Positions 38,501 through 46,169 are shown, numbered from the stretch's first letter. The stretch: DNA of 64,000 nt from Saturnia japonica (GCA_033032175.1 CM065304.1:7254001-7318000), one strand, 5' to 3'. Numbers and translations: made by a program. The notes: generated by a model from the sequence alone, not told the origin.

Positions 38501-41500
38501 TCAGAATCGGTTCTTTACTGAGAAAAAGGTATCCTATATACCCAGGTTATAAACTATGTGTGTGCGAAATCTCATCCAAATTCATGCAGCTGTTTTTGCA
38601 TGAATGAGTAACAAACAAACTTTCGCATTTATAAAATTAAGTAGGCTTCGTATCAGGGGCACTCCGTCCAAGTGCTTTCCCACTCCTCATTGGAGGGAAC
38701 TGCCATCTCCCTGCTTGTACCTGGTTACGCTGTTGGTAACACTGCATGCTACAATTTCACCAGATTCGTTCAAATTTTTTATTTAAACTTGTTTTATAAC
38801 AATACTATTCTCATTCCTTATAAATTGTTTTAATTTTAATACCAAGCAGTTTTAAATAGTAACACAGTTGACCAAAAATGCCTTCCGTACACAAAAAATC
38901 GTATATCGATAGCAGTTGATGATGATTTCTTGTCAGTAACTTTGATGTATGTATTATAGAATATGCCTTATTTAGATAAAAAAATTAATAACACTCTAAT
39001 TTGAAGCCTCCTGCCGGCTGCCATACATATTTATTAACAAATCTATTACCTACTCCAAACTGCTATCGCTTTAAAATTGCTTCGAATTAGAAGTCGACAT
39101 ATTTATATAATTAAAATAAGATAATTAATGCTCCCATGGTAGTATACATAAGCACTGACCTCGAAACAATATTAGTGATAATTCAACGTTCATCGCTGTT
39201 CTATAATTCAGCAAATTTACCAAGTAATTATGTAAAAAGAGACCTATTTTTTTATTGGTTTCCAGGAAGCCTGTCCGAGGGTATATACCGTCGCGGTGGC
39301 AACAGCTCAGTGCTGTCGGAACTGCTCGCTCGCTTCAGACGGGACTCGTGGTCCGTACAGCTTAGTCCAGATCAGCACTCGGAACACGACGTTACCGGCG
39401 TGCTGAAGAGGTTCTTCAGGGACCTGCCTGAATCGCTCATACCTCAGGAACACCATCAGACTCTTATATCTGCTCTTCGTAAGTAAAACAATGGCTCGCA
39501 GCAAGATTTCCGCTAGCATCATAACTTAAATCATAGCACGGCCTCGTTTATCTAAAATAGAATTTTGCAATGCTCTATTTTTGACAGTGATGACATTTTT
39601 TATATAAAGAGCAAGCTGTTGTGCGCCCGCTTTGCTTTGCGTTCAAAAGTATCCTATGTCCAATTCCACGACATAATCGATTTCTATGCCAAATTTTATT
39701 TGAACCGATCCAGCAGTTTGTGTAATTGAAGGGCAAACATACTCTTGCATATAAAATACACTAGACGTACCCCTGATGAGATTTGCTATCGACAACATCG
39801 TAGGAACTTCAACCTCCTATATAAGGAGATTTCCTTAGGTGATGAATTTTCTGAAATTCTTTCTAAAGGCTTACCTACGTTACGTGTAAAACTGCTATGC
39901 AACATTTCATGTTTCTAGAGTCTAGGGTCCATCAATATAAACTGTGCGTTGTCTAGCAGTCAATTTTTAAAATTTATTGTAGTAATAGAAAACGAGCAAG
40001 CTCGACACGCTGAGTTTCGACGTGTGATGATGTCATTGCCTCTAGTGGCCCGTCACACCGCAAGGGTCCTCTTCGCTCACCTACACTTTCTGCACACGAT
40101 GGCGCGCATCAACAAAATGAATGCAGAAAACCTGGCATCGGTGTGGGCGCCCACTATTATGCCAGCTGCCTTGGTTAGTTATAAATCCGTTTGTATTATA
40201 CGTTGTGTTATGTACATGTTACGTGTAGCCTACAATTGCATGATATCTTGCATTTAACCCCCTAAATAAATCCCGAGGGCCTTTCTTGCGCTAATGCCCG
40301 AGGGCGTAATGACTTTTGCAATTGATGCCATTTTTTACCATCCATTTGGCTGTATGCGTCTTCAATGACGGTTTATAAATAGACGCGTTATACTCTCGCT
40401 AAAAACAATTTGCAAACAACAGTATATTAGCATGTTGAAACAAAACAAATAGGAAATCAATGCGTAAGGCGGAAAGTCTGTTGTCAAAAAAGGATAAAAG
40501 TTGTGAACTGAAGGCAAATACCCGCCTTTCACCATCGCATGTAAAGAGCGCCAATGCCGTATCTACTTATAAAATATCATTGTGCGTCTTTACGCCTTTT
40601 ACGTTCCTGAACGCAGTATATTTGTATTTTCTATGGAACACTAGCCCGCCAACCGCATAAAAAACCCGCTCATCGCAAATTTTGTAATTATTGAGTTGAC
40701 TAGTATTGTAAAGTAAATATTCATTAAAAACTGTACAGTCACTATAAATTTCAATAAATAAGTTTTCTTACTTTTTTGACATTATTTTATTTATTTACTC
40801 GTAAATGTGATGAAATACATTGTATGTCACACGTGTTGTACGGAAATTATGAACATCGACTCATTAAAACCTTCAGTCGAAAGACTCTCTTTCGTAACTC
40901 CTTATTTACCGCCCTTAAGACACAATGTACTATTATTATAGGTTAACAAATGTTAAGTGATGAAGGTGACCATACGCTAAGCCTAGTGGGGGAACCGACT
41001 TATTAAGTATGCAGGCGGGAGGCCGGACGACTATAAAGTGCAGCTGCCGGAACATAGCTATAGGCGCTTGGCGAAAGATTTTCAAATTGAGGGTGGTAGC
41101 CAGGTGGTTACTAGAAAATGCCCTACCAACACGCTATGGTTTCATCGAGATGTTTTCCTTTATCGAACGCTCAGCCTCATATTGTAGGGATTCGAACCCA
41201 CTTCAATGGATCAAGCCAGGTCGAGCAAAGCGTTTCTCTATGAAATTCTCAGTAGCAACTCGGAGTTTGGCTTTGTGTCCGATCAATGGCATAGACTTGC
41301 CCCCTATTATATGGAACCTGGAAACTTACCTGGTGAACTGTGGGTGTACATCTCTGCCTAACCCTTCAGAGATACAGGCGTCCTGTTATTTTCTGTTTGT
41401 CTGTGTTTAGTTTCTGTCAGAATGTATTAAGCATCCAAATTTATGAAGCATTGTTACCAAAAATAGTGTTATTGTTATTCACTTTAAGTTATTTTTCCGA

Positions 41501-44500
41501 ACTGCCAATAAACAATCACATCGTTTCTGAAGAAATAATTAATTCTGTAAACAAATTAGATTACGTACAATCGCTTCTATCTCACACTCACTCTCTCGAA
41601 ATCTCTTTTAAAACTACTCTCTACTTGGGGTAGACTGATGAAATACCTCGACCCTACAGAAGACCGTAGCCAAAATTACCTTGTGATTGATACTGCGGAG
41701 AGTAGGGTAACCAGAGCTCTTTTAGGAAGGAGGTTCAAGGTCGGCAACTAGTATCTAGCTAACTATAAAACTAGCTGTGCTTGCGGCTTGGCTCACGTGG
41801 ACAACTGAATGCCATCGATCGGGCACACGCGCGAATCTTGCTCCCCCGCTCCCGGTTATTTTAAAGACATAAATGCTTACTGTGTGTCTTCCTTAGAAGA
41901 TAGACATACAATCTCACTGATTTTTTTGTGGATCTTTTTAATGTCTACAATTATGTGGTACATTAATTTGATAAATATCTTATGGTAAACTCAGCGTAAG
42001 CCATTTAAGCGCCCGAATTGATTCGCTGTGACCAGATTTTTCCATATGCACGGAGCCCTAATCCTTTTAAAAAAATTAAAAGTAGCCTAAATTATTGCTT
42101 ATAACATCAGCTATCTACCAGTGAAAGTCCTGTCGAAATCAGTCTCACCGTTTCGGAGATTGGCCGGAACAAATAGACAGACAGACAAAAATGTTAGAAG
42201 TGTTTTTTTTTTGTTATATGTATCGTATATACTTTCATATGCATTTAGTAAAAAGATGTTATTTTGACATTACAAACAAACACTTTATTACTAATTTTTA
42301 ATTTATTAAATTTTATTAATTGTATAGATATGGTCTAATTGTGAACCACTTAATATAATTAATATTTTATGATGGTTAGTAATATATATGCTTAATGTTC
42401 AATTTTGTGGGGAACAGACAACAAATACGCTGCAGACCGCTTGGTCTTCAAAAGAAGTGTTCGTGGTGCGAGATCTGATTGTCAATTACGAGTCAGTGTG
42501 GGAACCAACTGAAGCGGAGACACGTAGAGAAGCCGCTGTGAGGAGAGTGCTTATGCGAGTGCTGAGTAACTCCGCTCCAGCTACACCCAAGGCTGCCGGA
42601 GACCTGAAGACCTGGGTCTACGTCACAGATAGATCCACGTGCTTCCAAGTTGCTGTGAGTATTTAGAAAAGTTATGATTTTATGAAAACAAAATGGACAT
42701 TTAAGGGGCGTTTGAGTATTACGTAACGCAATTTTTGATGATCTTTGTGCCTCCGTCCTCTTAATGTAATGCGCCGTAACATTTTTCTGTACCCGCTCCC
42801 CCTCCTTAAACATTACGTAACACCCAAGTCAGCAAGTTAGCATGAGAGCTTTTATAGGCCAAGAACAGTTCATAATGCAAATCTCCCTGTATTGAGGACA
42901 TTGAACTCATTTTAACAACACTGACTACAGCAATACAATCGAGGGATTCCCCGCAAAACATGAACAAAAAGGATTGCGATATTGAAAAATTTAATTGCCG
43001 AGTTTTTAAATTGAATTTAAAAAAATACAATGTTACATAACACGTTGTTAACCACCCTCCCGCCCTTGTAACGCATCGTAACGTTTTACAAGACTCCCTC
43101 CCCCAAATTGCGTTACGTAATACTCGAACGGTCCCTAAATATCATATATGCTTTATAGGGATTGTTTTAATAGATGGTACCTTGTACATGTTAGCTCAAT
43201 ATATTTGCATTAATAATGTTGTTTTTTAACGAAAACATGAATTATTATTTAGTTATTCGTCAATAGCGAGGAACATAAGCTTTTAAATTATGTTTAAATA
43301 ATTAATTTTCATGAAGAATTATGAGAGAATTTATAGCGTTGCTACAGAAAATGCTTTTGAAAAATAATATAATATATAGTTTAGATAAATTAATTAGAAA
43401 TAGGAATTTTTGCTTATTATATTGGTGACACATGTGATTTTAATTATAAATTAATTCGCGGAATCAAAGTGTGAATCCATAAAAATGTTTAATTCTTTTT
43501 TTTTGTTGATAATATTGAAACGTCCAGAACTTCTTTTTCGTTTCAACATATAAACCGCTTCACTTCCAGCTAACGCCCAACAAAACAAGCGCTGACATAT
43601 GCATCGAACTATGTAAGAAAGCGAATACAGAATCGCATCTAGTGATGTTAGAAGAAGTGATATGCAACGAGGCTTTGAGACGCACGGTTCACATCGACGA
43701 GATCGTGCTCGATGTTGTCCTCCGATGGGGATACTGGGACGAGGAAGATAGAAAAAATAACTATTTACTGATTAAAGATAATAAAATATTGCACGAGATT
43801 GACAACCTTAAGCAAAGCACGTCACTCGTCTGCGGTGAGTTGCGTTTCGCCAGCGAATCCTCTAAGAGCTTCAAGTTGCACATGTTTGAAATACAAGGTT
43901 CGAATTTGTGCTATTTTAAGGATAAACAGGTTAGTATTCTATTATAGAATGATCTATTTGTATAATTGCTCTGCCTCACAGTTTGAACCGTGTTAAATTT
44001 ATTTGAACAAATATTCATCAGGACGCCGCCAACGCACCCTTGTAGCCTATAATTGTTGTTCTTACTTACCGTGCTTGTCCTAGCGTGAAGCTACATAGCC
44101 TATAAACCTTCCTCAATAAATACGGCCATGTAATTGAAAATGAATTTTTCAAATCTGACTCTTGGTTCCAGAGATTAGCGCGTTCAAATATACAGAAATA
44201 TCAATATCTTGAGCTGTATAATATTTTTAGATTAAATATAAAAATGGATGTCGGTATTAAAATTGATAATCTCCAACACCGTTTGACCGATCACGTTGAA
44301 GGTTTGTAGAGCTGAGTGTTTTTTCACGGAAAAGATTTTTATGCTATCCATGAAAGTGATACGTGGCGCTATAAAAATAAAGTTATTGACTACTCAATAG
44401 GGTAAAACAACGTCTGCGGGGCTATCTAGTCAGATATAATATTTTTATCTTTAATTTTAAGCCGTAGTAAGTAGGCTTTTGGGAACGAATGACATTTTAA

Positions 44501-45905
44501 TACGCTTTTTCTGGCTTTTGTGTAATGTAATCTTTACGTTAAATTTTTATCCACTTTCATATATCCGAAAAAAAAGTGTTTTATATACTTATAAAGAAAA
44601 GAAGTCAATACAATAATTTCATAAATATGACTTAGGTATTATTCACGCCAATATCATCAATTAACCAATAAAAATCATGGCTAACTTTACATGTTAAACT
44701 GGGTCAGTCTTCTACACTATCGGATACTTGTAGAATTTATATTATCTAATATATCTGATGTTAATTCGGTATATAGAACGGGAATGATCTTTCTTCAGGG
44801 TTCACATAAAATCGAGGAATGGAACGTGAAGGACATCCTTTGGTACAATGGTTACGAAACGAAACGGAACCTGCAGTCGCGTTGGGCGATCACGTTCATA
44901 CAAAAAAACAAACAGAAACGGTAAGCTTTAAAGTCACGATACTTATGTAATTGCTGAATTTTTTTATATAACTACCATGATTTAATAATATATGGGTGAA
45001 TCACCTTTTTTGTTTTTGTTTCAATGTAAACGAGATCTTTTGATTTCGCAAAAAGTGTCCCTTGAATGTAAATTGTTAAGTCTTGCAAATTACGACATGA
45101 CCAAATACATGCATTTCGACTACCTATGCAACTCTTATGACTGCATGACTCGATCACTCGACTGTCATGCAACCCTTCTTATGATGAAGAGAAAAACATC
45201 TTAGCATTCCATGGATTCACCGTACGGGTGCCGGGTCCATCGTGTGGCAGAGAGAGGGAACACGAGCAGTCCCCGGGACTTGCTCACCTTGACTGCCCGC
45301 GATACCCTTCCTGCCAAGCCAGATTTGGTAAGAGCCTGTTAATGCTGCTTTAGATACCCGTTCCAAAATAGAACTTACTGCAGTTCTTGCCAGGCGGAGG
45401 TCTTTCAGCAAGTTATAGATAGAGAGATTTCGCTGGAATACCTCTCGCTCCCACTTCTACCGCATATAAGTTTACCGCATAGCAGTTTGTGGTTAGCTCA
45501 TTACATAGAATATACTTATACAATTTTTGTATCCAAATAAAGGATGTGGCAGCTGTAGGTCTGGTTGATCATTTGTTACGTTGCGACTTGTGTTAAGTAG
45601 GCGGGCACGTCTAGCTTCTTTACGTGATTTAGGCTGCCTATCAACTTAAGTGGAGCTGTGAAAATTTCGTCCAATAGAATTGTATAAAAATTTACAAATG
45701 CAATTCTATTGGTCGTAATTTGCACAGTTCCGCTTCAGTGGACAGGCAGACTTAACGTCTGTTTTCTTACAGAAGCAAAGAGCGACCGTGGTTCGGTAAC
45801 ACAATAGCCGGCGCTGTCACCGAAGACCAGCTCAAATGGATGACAGCATTCATGTTCGCCGAACACTCAAACATATTACCCACACCGAGGCTTGTCATTA
45901 CTTAA
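13387..45905 (+). CDS. RhoGAP15B: ARAP-type RhoGAP (PH-RhoGAP-RA-PH), 3' nine exons, 5' part missing
   Basis: Spliced CDS join(13387..13507, 35678..35799, 37581..37704, 39266..39478, 39983..40173, 42418..42654, 43570..43929, 44799..44920, 45773..45905) is 1,623 nt, one open frame of 540 codons plus TAA, with every junction GT-AG and every phase matching. Domain order seen: PH remainder (residues 1-95, closing Trp at 83), RhoGAP (about 100-255, arginine finger in EGIYRRGG at residue 131, and NKMNAENLASVWAPTIMP), RA (about 300-390), second PH (about 440-530, closing Trp in DQLKWMTAF). From family knowledge, PH-RhoGAP-RA-PH is the C-terminal half of ARAP proteins, which normally also carry an ArfGAP and more PH domains upstream; those exons are not seen here. 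Inferred role: GTP hydrolysis on Rho-family GTPases at phosphoinositide-rich membranes. The symbol is that of the Drosophila relative and assumes orthology. Confidence 0.88.
13675..14150 (+). pseudogene. Internally deleted mariner remnant (irritans-like)
   Basis: EWYKQFKNGCSSVKSS, a mariner helix-turn-helix phrase, is followed almost at once by APAHSSNVVQQFLARHNIKQ and IAHCDFWLFPK, the C-terminal catalytic part (usual H-D-N-A-P-A-H ... P-D-x-x-P-x-D-F). The middle, including the first Asp, is missing, and the second Asp is lost (HSTAPAH). Confidence 0.7.
14390..14945 (-). pseudogene. Tc1-like transposase remnant
   Basis: The - strand reads SEESRFDMRLDTRRTWY, RTELNCIRSNVNAQIYVDTI and, after a frameshift, LMHDNAHPHTAKVVTHILAD. 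This is the Tc1 order S-D-E-S-R-F ... N-A-Q-x-Y-V ... H-D-N-A-R-P-H. The first Asp is Glu here and there are several stops. The open frame on + at 14433 is a shadow of this. Confidence 0.7.
15094..16333 (+). mobile_element. Mariner element with both terminal repeats, internally deleted
   Basis: Inverted ends 'ggtctttacctatgaaattg' (15096) and its complement ending at 16331 are flanked by TA. Inside, the transposase is broken. The N-terminal half (NAAQAARNINDVYG, NEPRGRPKT, then a TAG stop at 15481) and a middle part (KVKKLDKWLPYELN, LLNRHTNEGWL) stop where about 40 residues holding the first catalytic Asp (usually IVTGDEKW) are missing. The C-terminal half 15718..16257 is open and keeps HDNARPHT and YSPDLAPTDYYFF, 34 residues between the two Asp. 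Nonautonomous. Confidence 0.88.
16395..17060 (-). pseudogene. Non-LTR retrotransposon RT fragment (jockey/CR1-like)
   Basis: A single - strand frame with a few stops gives QFADDTCILISGKD (the catalytic F-A-D-D), LCMWCHDEGLVLNAQKSKLM, then LVIDDKFNWGPHIERV and TRLTYKTRLLLYNSFFDSVV. This is the order of the RT palm and thumb. 5'-truncated; the catalytic Asp pair is intact. Confidence 0.8.
17061..18612. other. AT-rich; repeat scraps only
   Basis: 17480..17600 is an inverted relative of 6640..6765. 18590 carries the 'gtggggccatagctagta' end of a dispersed repeat. No gene seen. Confidence 0.4.
18613..18782. repeat. 85-bp tandem duplication, two copies
   Basis: 18613..18697 and 18698..18782 are identical except for about one base in 'aaaatgtagaacg'/'aaaatatagaacg'. 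The unit begins taatttaataaaatctcg. A recent event by its identity. Confidence 0.85.
19415..20170 (+). repeat. Dispersed repeat D ('ctagcggtgtacccgcggct')
   Basis: Opens with the phrase named, then repeats a motif of the form 'tacaaaattcgatcagaatc ... ttcttatagctta' several times. A relative in the same orientation is at 59145..59740. Possibly Helitron-derived; noncoding. Confidence 0.5.
20223..20765. mobile_element. MITE with ttaagggcgact inverted ends
   Basis: Perfect 12-bp inverted ends 'ttaagggcgact' (20223) and 'agtcgcccttaa' (ending 20765), with looser pairing beyond. The outermost TTAA on both sides would fit a piggyBac-type target duplication. No transposase inside; overlapping short ORFs at its right end are noise. 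Confidence 0.65.
22730..22908. mobile_element. hAT-like MITE, copy in unit 1
   Basis: Inverted arms of ~60 bp: 'aaccaagttgcttttctaca' on the left against 'tgtagaaaagcaacttggct' on the right. Outer ends are cagaggacct / agggccccag, with a possible 'atataac'/'atgtaac' target duplication. The CAG-type ends suggest hAT; that part is inference. Confidence 0.6.
22960..23640. repeat. Degenerate ~250-275 bp tandem monomers inside the 2.6-kb unit
   Basis: Three aligned phrases: 'cgattatcaaaaccat' (23082), 'caattatgaaaactta' (23332) and 'cgattatcaaaacgta' (23606). Between them 'aattgaaattaataccgaat' and 'ccttcataataaaagt' recur. This is diverged satellite-like organisation; the same array recurs at 25556..26235. 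Confidence 0.65.
23701..26299 (+). repeat. 2.6-kb tandem duplication, copy 2
   Basis: A head-to-tail copy of 21105..23700 with only about a dozen scattered substitutions or 1-bp indels by eye (for example 'cacccaag' to 'catccaag', 'ttcgtcccc' to 'ttcatcccc', T-run length at 25808). The junction and both outer edges share 'taaa'. It is followed by (atg)n at 26301. Confidence 0.9.
25326..25504. mobile_element. hAT-like MITE, copy in unit 2
   Basis: Same element as at 22730, carried along in the duplication. The left flank reads 'catacaacc' instead of 'catataacc'. Confidence 0.6.
26300..27435. other. No gene recognised
   Basis: AT-rich, with (atg)4 at 26301 and a repeat end 'tcatcaaatttttata' at 27395. 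No exon motif. Confidence 0.4.
27440..27995 (+). mobile_element. 5'-truncated LINE: 3'UTR only
   Basis: Matches 34349..34955 along its length: 'cagccgcccgcgc', 'ggaattagtcagatcgcgac', 'aacagcccaagccgaggtc' and 'gctaacagtaaggtcag'. It carries one copy of the 'cattacacac ... catgtatatatgtatatg' block where the downstream element has two. No ORF remains. Confidence 0.75.
28671..28870 (+). repeat. Dispersed repeat C, plus copy
   Basis: 'ctatactaatattataaagc', then 'gtttgtttgtttgtttgg', 'ctaatctcaggaactactgg' and 'agcccatttatcgaggaagg'. It is the classic unit of this family, ending near 'acatcacgctacgacc'. Confidence 0.65.
29466..29505. repeat. (TA)n microsatellite
   Basis: About 20 uninterrupted AT dinucleotides. 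Confidence 0.95.
29697..29755. repeat. Interrupted (GT)n microsatellite
   Basis: GT runs broken by 'ctgtg' and 'atatgtg' interruptions. Confidence 0.85.
29990..30790 (-). pseudogene. Non-LTR retrotransposon RT fragment
   Basis: The - strand gives VGSILGPSFFLIYINYLC, KIITYANDT, MNWLSANLLTLNVNKSNFIT and, in a second frame piece, FKYLRLSLDLATLRIVYFAL and ALTQSILSYCITARGSSYKS. The catalytic YADD is YAND (30656-30658), so it is dead. Order and motifs are those of jockey/CR1-type ORF2. Confidence 0.8.
30791..31960. other. No gene recognised
   Basis: AT-rich, with a repeat end 'gcgaattcgtgggaagaaag' at 31023. The open frame at 31421 has no recognisable motif. Confidence 0.4.
31961..32013. repeat. 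Two adjacent perfect 19-bp palindromes
   Basis: ccacattggtccaatgtgg (31961..31979) and ccaatgatattatcattgg (31995..32013), each 9+1+9, 15 bp apart and sharing CCAAT half-ends. Confidence 0.9.
32060..32275 (+). repeat. Dispersed repeat fragment
   Basis: 'tttggcacacaggtaatcta', 'ggattaacacataggatact', 'tttttatcctggtaaa' and the end 'aacgaaatcgcgggtacagc', a known lepidopteran repeat phrase set. Noncoding. Confidence 0.55.
32276..33064. other. AT-rich, no gene seen
   Basis: A repeat start 'aactagcgaccagccccaac' at 32581 and several A/T runs only. Confidence 0.4.
33065..33340 (+). mobile_element. tRNA-derived SINE
   Basis: Box A-like 'tagctcagtggt' at 33070 and box B 'gagttcgaatccc' at 33109, a tRNA-type spacing, followed by a body with 'catagcctagtggtagggca' and 'gttgaaaatctgtcgcc' that reappears reversed at 41010..41300. 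It lies directly against the LINE fragment. Confidence 0.7.
33341..34960 (+). pseudogene. Jockey-like LINE, 3' half of ORF2 plus 3'UTR
   Basis: GVPQGSILAPCLFNLYVSDL, LYSDDTVIYA (RT motif with Ser for Ala), then shifted frames FKYLGVTLNKKLTFNSHV, VLQTRFLRRINKALIR and LIKAAATFTPKP, ending near 34322. The open frame is broken at least three times. The 3'UTR to 34955 matches 27440..27995 but holds a duplicated ~150-bp block (34412..34548 and 34550..34712). Inactive, 5'-truncated. Confidence 0.82.
35048..35550 (+). repeat. Dispersed repeat A, copy 2
   Basis: Opens 'actagctgtgcccgtggctt' and closes 'gttattttgacattaccaac'. It ends about 130 bp before RhoGAP exon b. Confidence 0.75.
35678..35799 (+). 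CDS. RhoGAP15B: RhoGAP15B/ARAP exon b: middle of PH domain
   Basis: Acceptor gtcaacag, donor GTAAAT. With the split codon it reads VTQDADDETKLL then LLLDCPHATLYLRFPHEREL. The PHATLYLRFPHE stretch fits the last beta strand and the start of the PH C-terminal helix. It ends in phase 0. The frame is open only when joined as described. Confidence 0.85.
36110..36200 (+). repeat. Dispersed repeat B, short copy
   Basis: 'aaccgacttcaaaaaaagac' then 'ggaggttactcaattcga' and a T-run. Truncated. Confidence 0.55.
36838..36965 (+). repeat. Dispersed repeat E, copy 1
   Basis: 'tagggttacgtacctcat', 'cccttataagatcagtttg' then 'tgtctgtctgtctgtc'. A second copy lies at 37842..37945. Family seen widely in Lepidoptera; noncoding. 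Confidence 0.55.
37195..37555 (+). pseudogene. Mariner 3' end, just upstream of RhoGAP exon c
   Basis: PHTAQQTTTKLDELQLECLR, HPPYSPDLAPTDYHF, then a frameshift and INELPMGWQKCIIDNNG, followed by the terminal repeat 'gtcatatgtaaggacc' and TA at 37554-37555. The 5' two-thirds is absent. Same mariner group as 10150 and 60058. Confidence 0.82.
37581..37704 (+). CDS. RhoGAP15B: RhoGAP15B/ARAP exon c: end of PH, start of RhoGAP
   Basis: Acceptor ttttttattgcag, donor GTGAGT. It opens with GWRYMIKLAAYNNG, holding the conserved Trp of the PH C-terminal helix, then VPTIVDKCLSFIYAHG, the first RhoGAP helix (P-x-hydrophobic-V-x-K-C). It ends with the first base of a Gly codon. A mariner end lies 25 bp upstream of this exon. 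Confidence 0.9.
37842..37945 (+). repeat. Dispersed repeat E, copy 2
   Basis: 'tagggttccgaacgtgataa', 'acggtacccttatagggggt', then 'cgcctgtctctctgttcg'. Inside intron c-d. Confidence 0.55.
39266..39478 (+). CDS. RhoGAP15B: RhoGAP15B/ARAP exon d: catalytic RhoGAP core with arginine finger
   Basis: Acceptor tggtttccag, donor GTAAGT. It encodes SLSEGIYRRGGNSSV, where the first Arg after GIY is the arginine finger expected of a RhoGAP, and then DVTGVLKRFFRDLPESLIP, the standard L-K-x-F-x-R-D-L-P-E motif. Both hallmark motifs are intact, so the protein is predicted to be catalytically competent. Confidence 0.93.
39983..40173 (+). CDS. RhoGAP15B: RhoGAP15B/ARAP exon e: C-terminal RhoGAP helices
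   Basis: The acceptor is fixed by phase: only the AG at 39981-39982 completes the split Leu codon and keeps the frame. The donor is GTTAGT. It encodes EFRRVMMSLPLVARHTARVL and INKMNAENLASVWAPTIM, the N-K-M-x-x-x-N-L-A-x-V signature. The usual FGP is WAP here. It ends in phase 0. Confidence 0.92.
41010..41300 (-). mobile_element. tRNA-derived SINE (minus)
   Basis: The reverse complement shows 'gtgggttcgaatccc' (box B), then 'ccatagcgtgttggtagggc', 'tttgaaaatctttcgcc' and 'agctatgttccgg', the same body as 33065..33340. It lies in the intron between exons e and f. Confidence 0.65.
41640..41760 (+). mobile_element. LINE 3'-end fragment
   Basis: 'gtagggtaaccagagctctt' and 'ggttcaaggtcggcaact' match 1265..1335. 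Truncated by the repeat A copy that follows. Confidence 0.45.
41770..42290 (+). repeat. Dispersed repeat A, copy 3
   Basis: 'actagctgtgcttgcggctt' to 'gttattttgacattacaaac'. Ends about 130 bp before exon f, as copy 2 does before exon b. Confidence 0.75.
42418..42654 (+). CDS. RhoGAP15B: RhoGAP15B/ARAP exon f: linker and start of RA domain
   Basis: Acceptor ggggaacag, donor GTGAGT, phase 0 at both ends (79 codons). The first half, VRDLIVNYESVWEPTE, closes the RhoGAP fold. The second half, LKTWVYVTDRSTCFQVA, looks like the first two strands of a ubiquitin-like RA domain. The polypyrimidine tract is weak, so the acceptor rests on frame and homology rather than signal strength. Confidence 0.85.
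42699..43140. mobile_element. MITE with ~38-bp inverted ends, intron f-g
   Basis: Left 'gagtattacgtaacgcaatt' and right 'aattgcgttacgtaatactc' are exact reverse complements within longer ends (catttaaggggcg.. / ..cggtccctaaat). Inner 'gttacg' motifs recur in both orientations. No transposase. Confidence 0.7.
43570..43929 (+). CDS. RhoGAP15B: RhoGAP15B/ARAP exon g: RA domain and start of C-terminal PH
   Basis: Acceptor cacttccag, donor GTTAGT, 120 codons in phase 0. ADICIELCKKANTESHLVML followed by EEVICNEALRRTVHIDEIVL matches the helix and strand pattern of the ARAP RA domain, with NYLLIKDN as its last strand. The end, FKLHMFEIQGSNLCYFKDKQ, opens the final PH domain. Confidence 0.9.
44090..44215 (-). 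repeat. Dispersed repeat C, minus copy
   Basis: 'cttggttccagagattagcg' and 'tgaagctacatagcctataa' are the reverse of the family's 'cgctaatctc' and 'tataggct' phrases. Intron g-h. Confidence 0.55.
44799..44920 (+). CDS. RhoGAP15B: RhoGAP15B/ARAP exon h: C-terminal PH, middle
   Basis: Acceptor ctttcttcag, donor GTAAGC. It encodes EEWNVKDILWYNGYETKR then SRWAITFIQKNKQK, the W-x-hydrophobic-x-D strand and core strands of the ARAP C-terminal PH domain. It ends in phase 2, with an Arg codon completed by the next exon. Confidence 0.88.
45205..45480 (-). pseudogene. LINE ORF2 C-terminal fragment in last intron
   Basis: The - strand reads VEVGARGIPAKSL, LLKDLRLARTAVSSILERVS and GSYQIWLGRKGI. A motif of the form E-V-G-x-R-G-x-x-A-x-S followed by S-x-x-I/L-W-L is found after the RT domain in several lepidopteran non-LTR elements. 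Family not fixed. Confidence 0.45.
45631..45752. mobile_element. Hairpin MITE 20 bp before RhoGAP exon i
   Basis: Arms 45631..45685 ('gtccaatagaattg') and 45698..45752 ('caattctattggtcg ... cacagttccgcttcagtgg') pair with few mismatches around a ~12-nt loop. Confidence 0.75.
45773..45905 (+). CDS. RhoGAP15B: RhoGAP15B/ARAP exon i: last coding exon with stop
   Basis: Acceptor ttttcttacag. It encodes KERPWFGN and TEDQLKWMTAFMFAEHSN, the PH C-terminal helix with its invariant Trp, then a short tail PTPRLVIT and TAA at 45903-45905. It is the natural C-terminus of the family; no further domain is expected. Confidence 0.9.
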
Positions 45906-46169
45906 AACTTTTTCATTAGTATTATTTTATGCAATTTACACGATTTAATATGGGTTTTTATGTTTCAAATTTTTACTTTTTTTATACACATATTTATGTA
46001 AAATAATATCTTAGTATACCCATACAAAAAGGGATTTAAATATTTTTAACAATATTTTGTCCAATTATAATTCAATGGATTAATATGTAGTCTCATAAGC
46101 ATAAAAGTAATTAATATACATTAGATTTTTATAAGTGTCTATATTACATTCATGTGTAATAATTATTAC

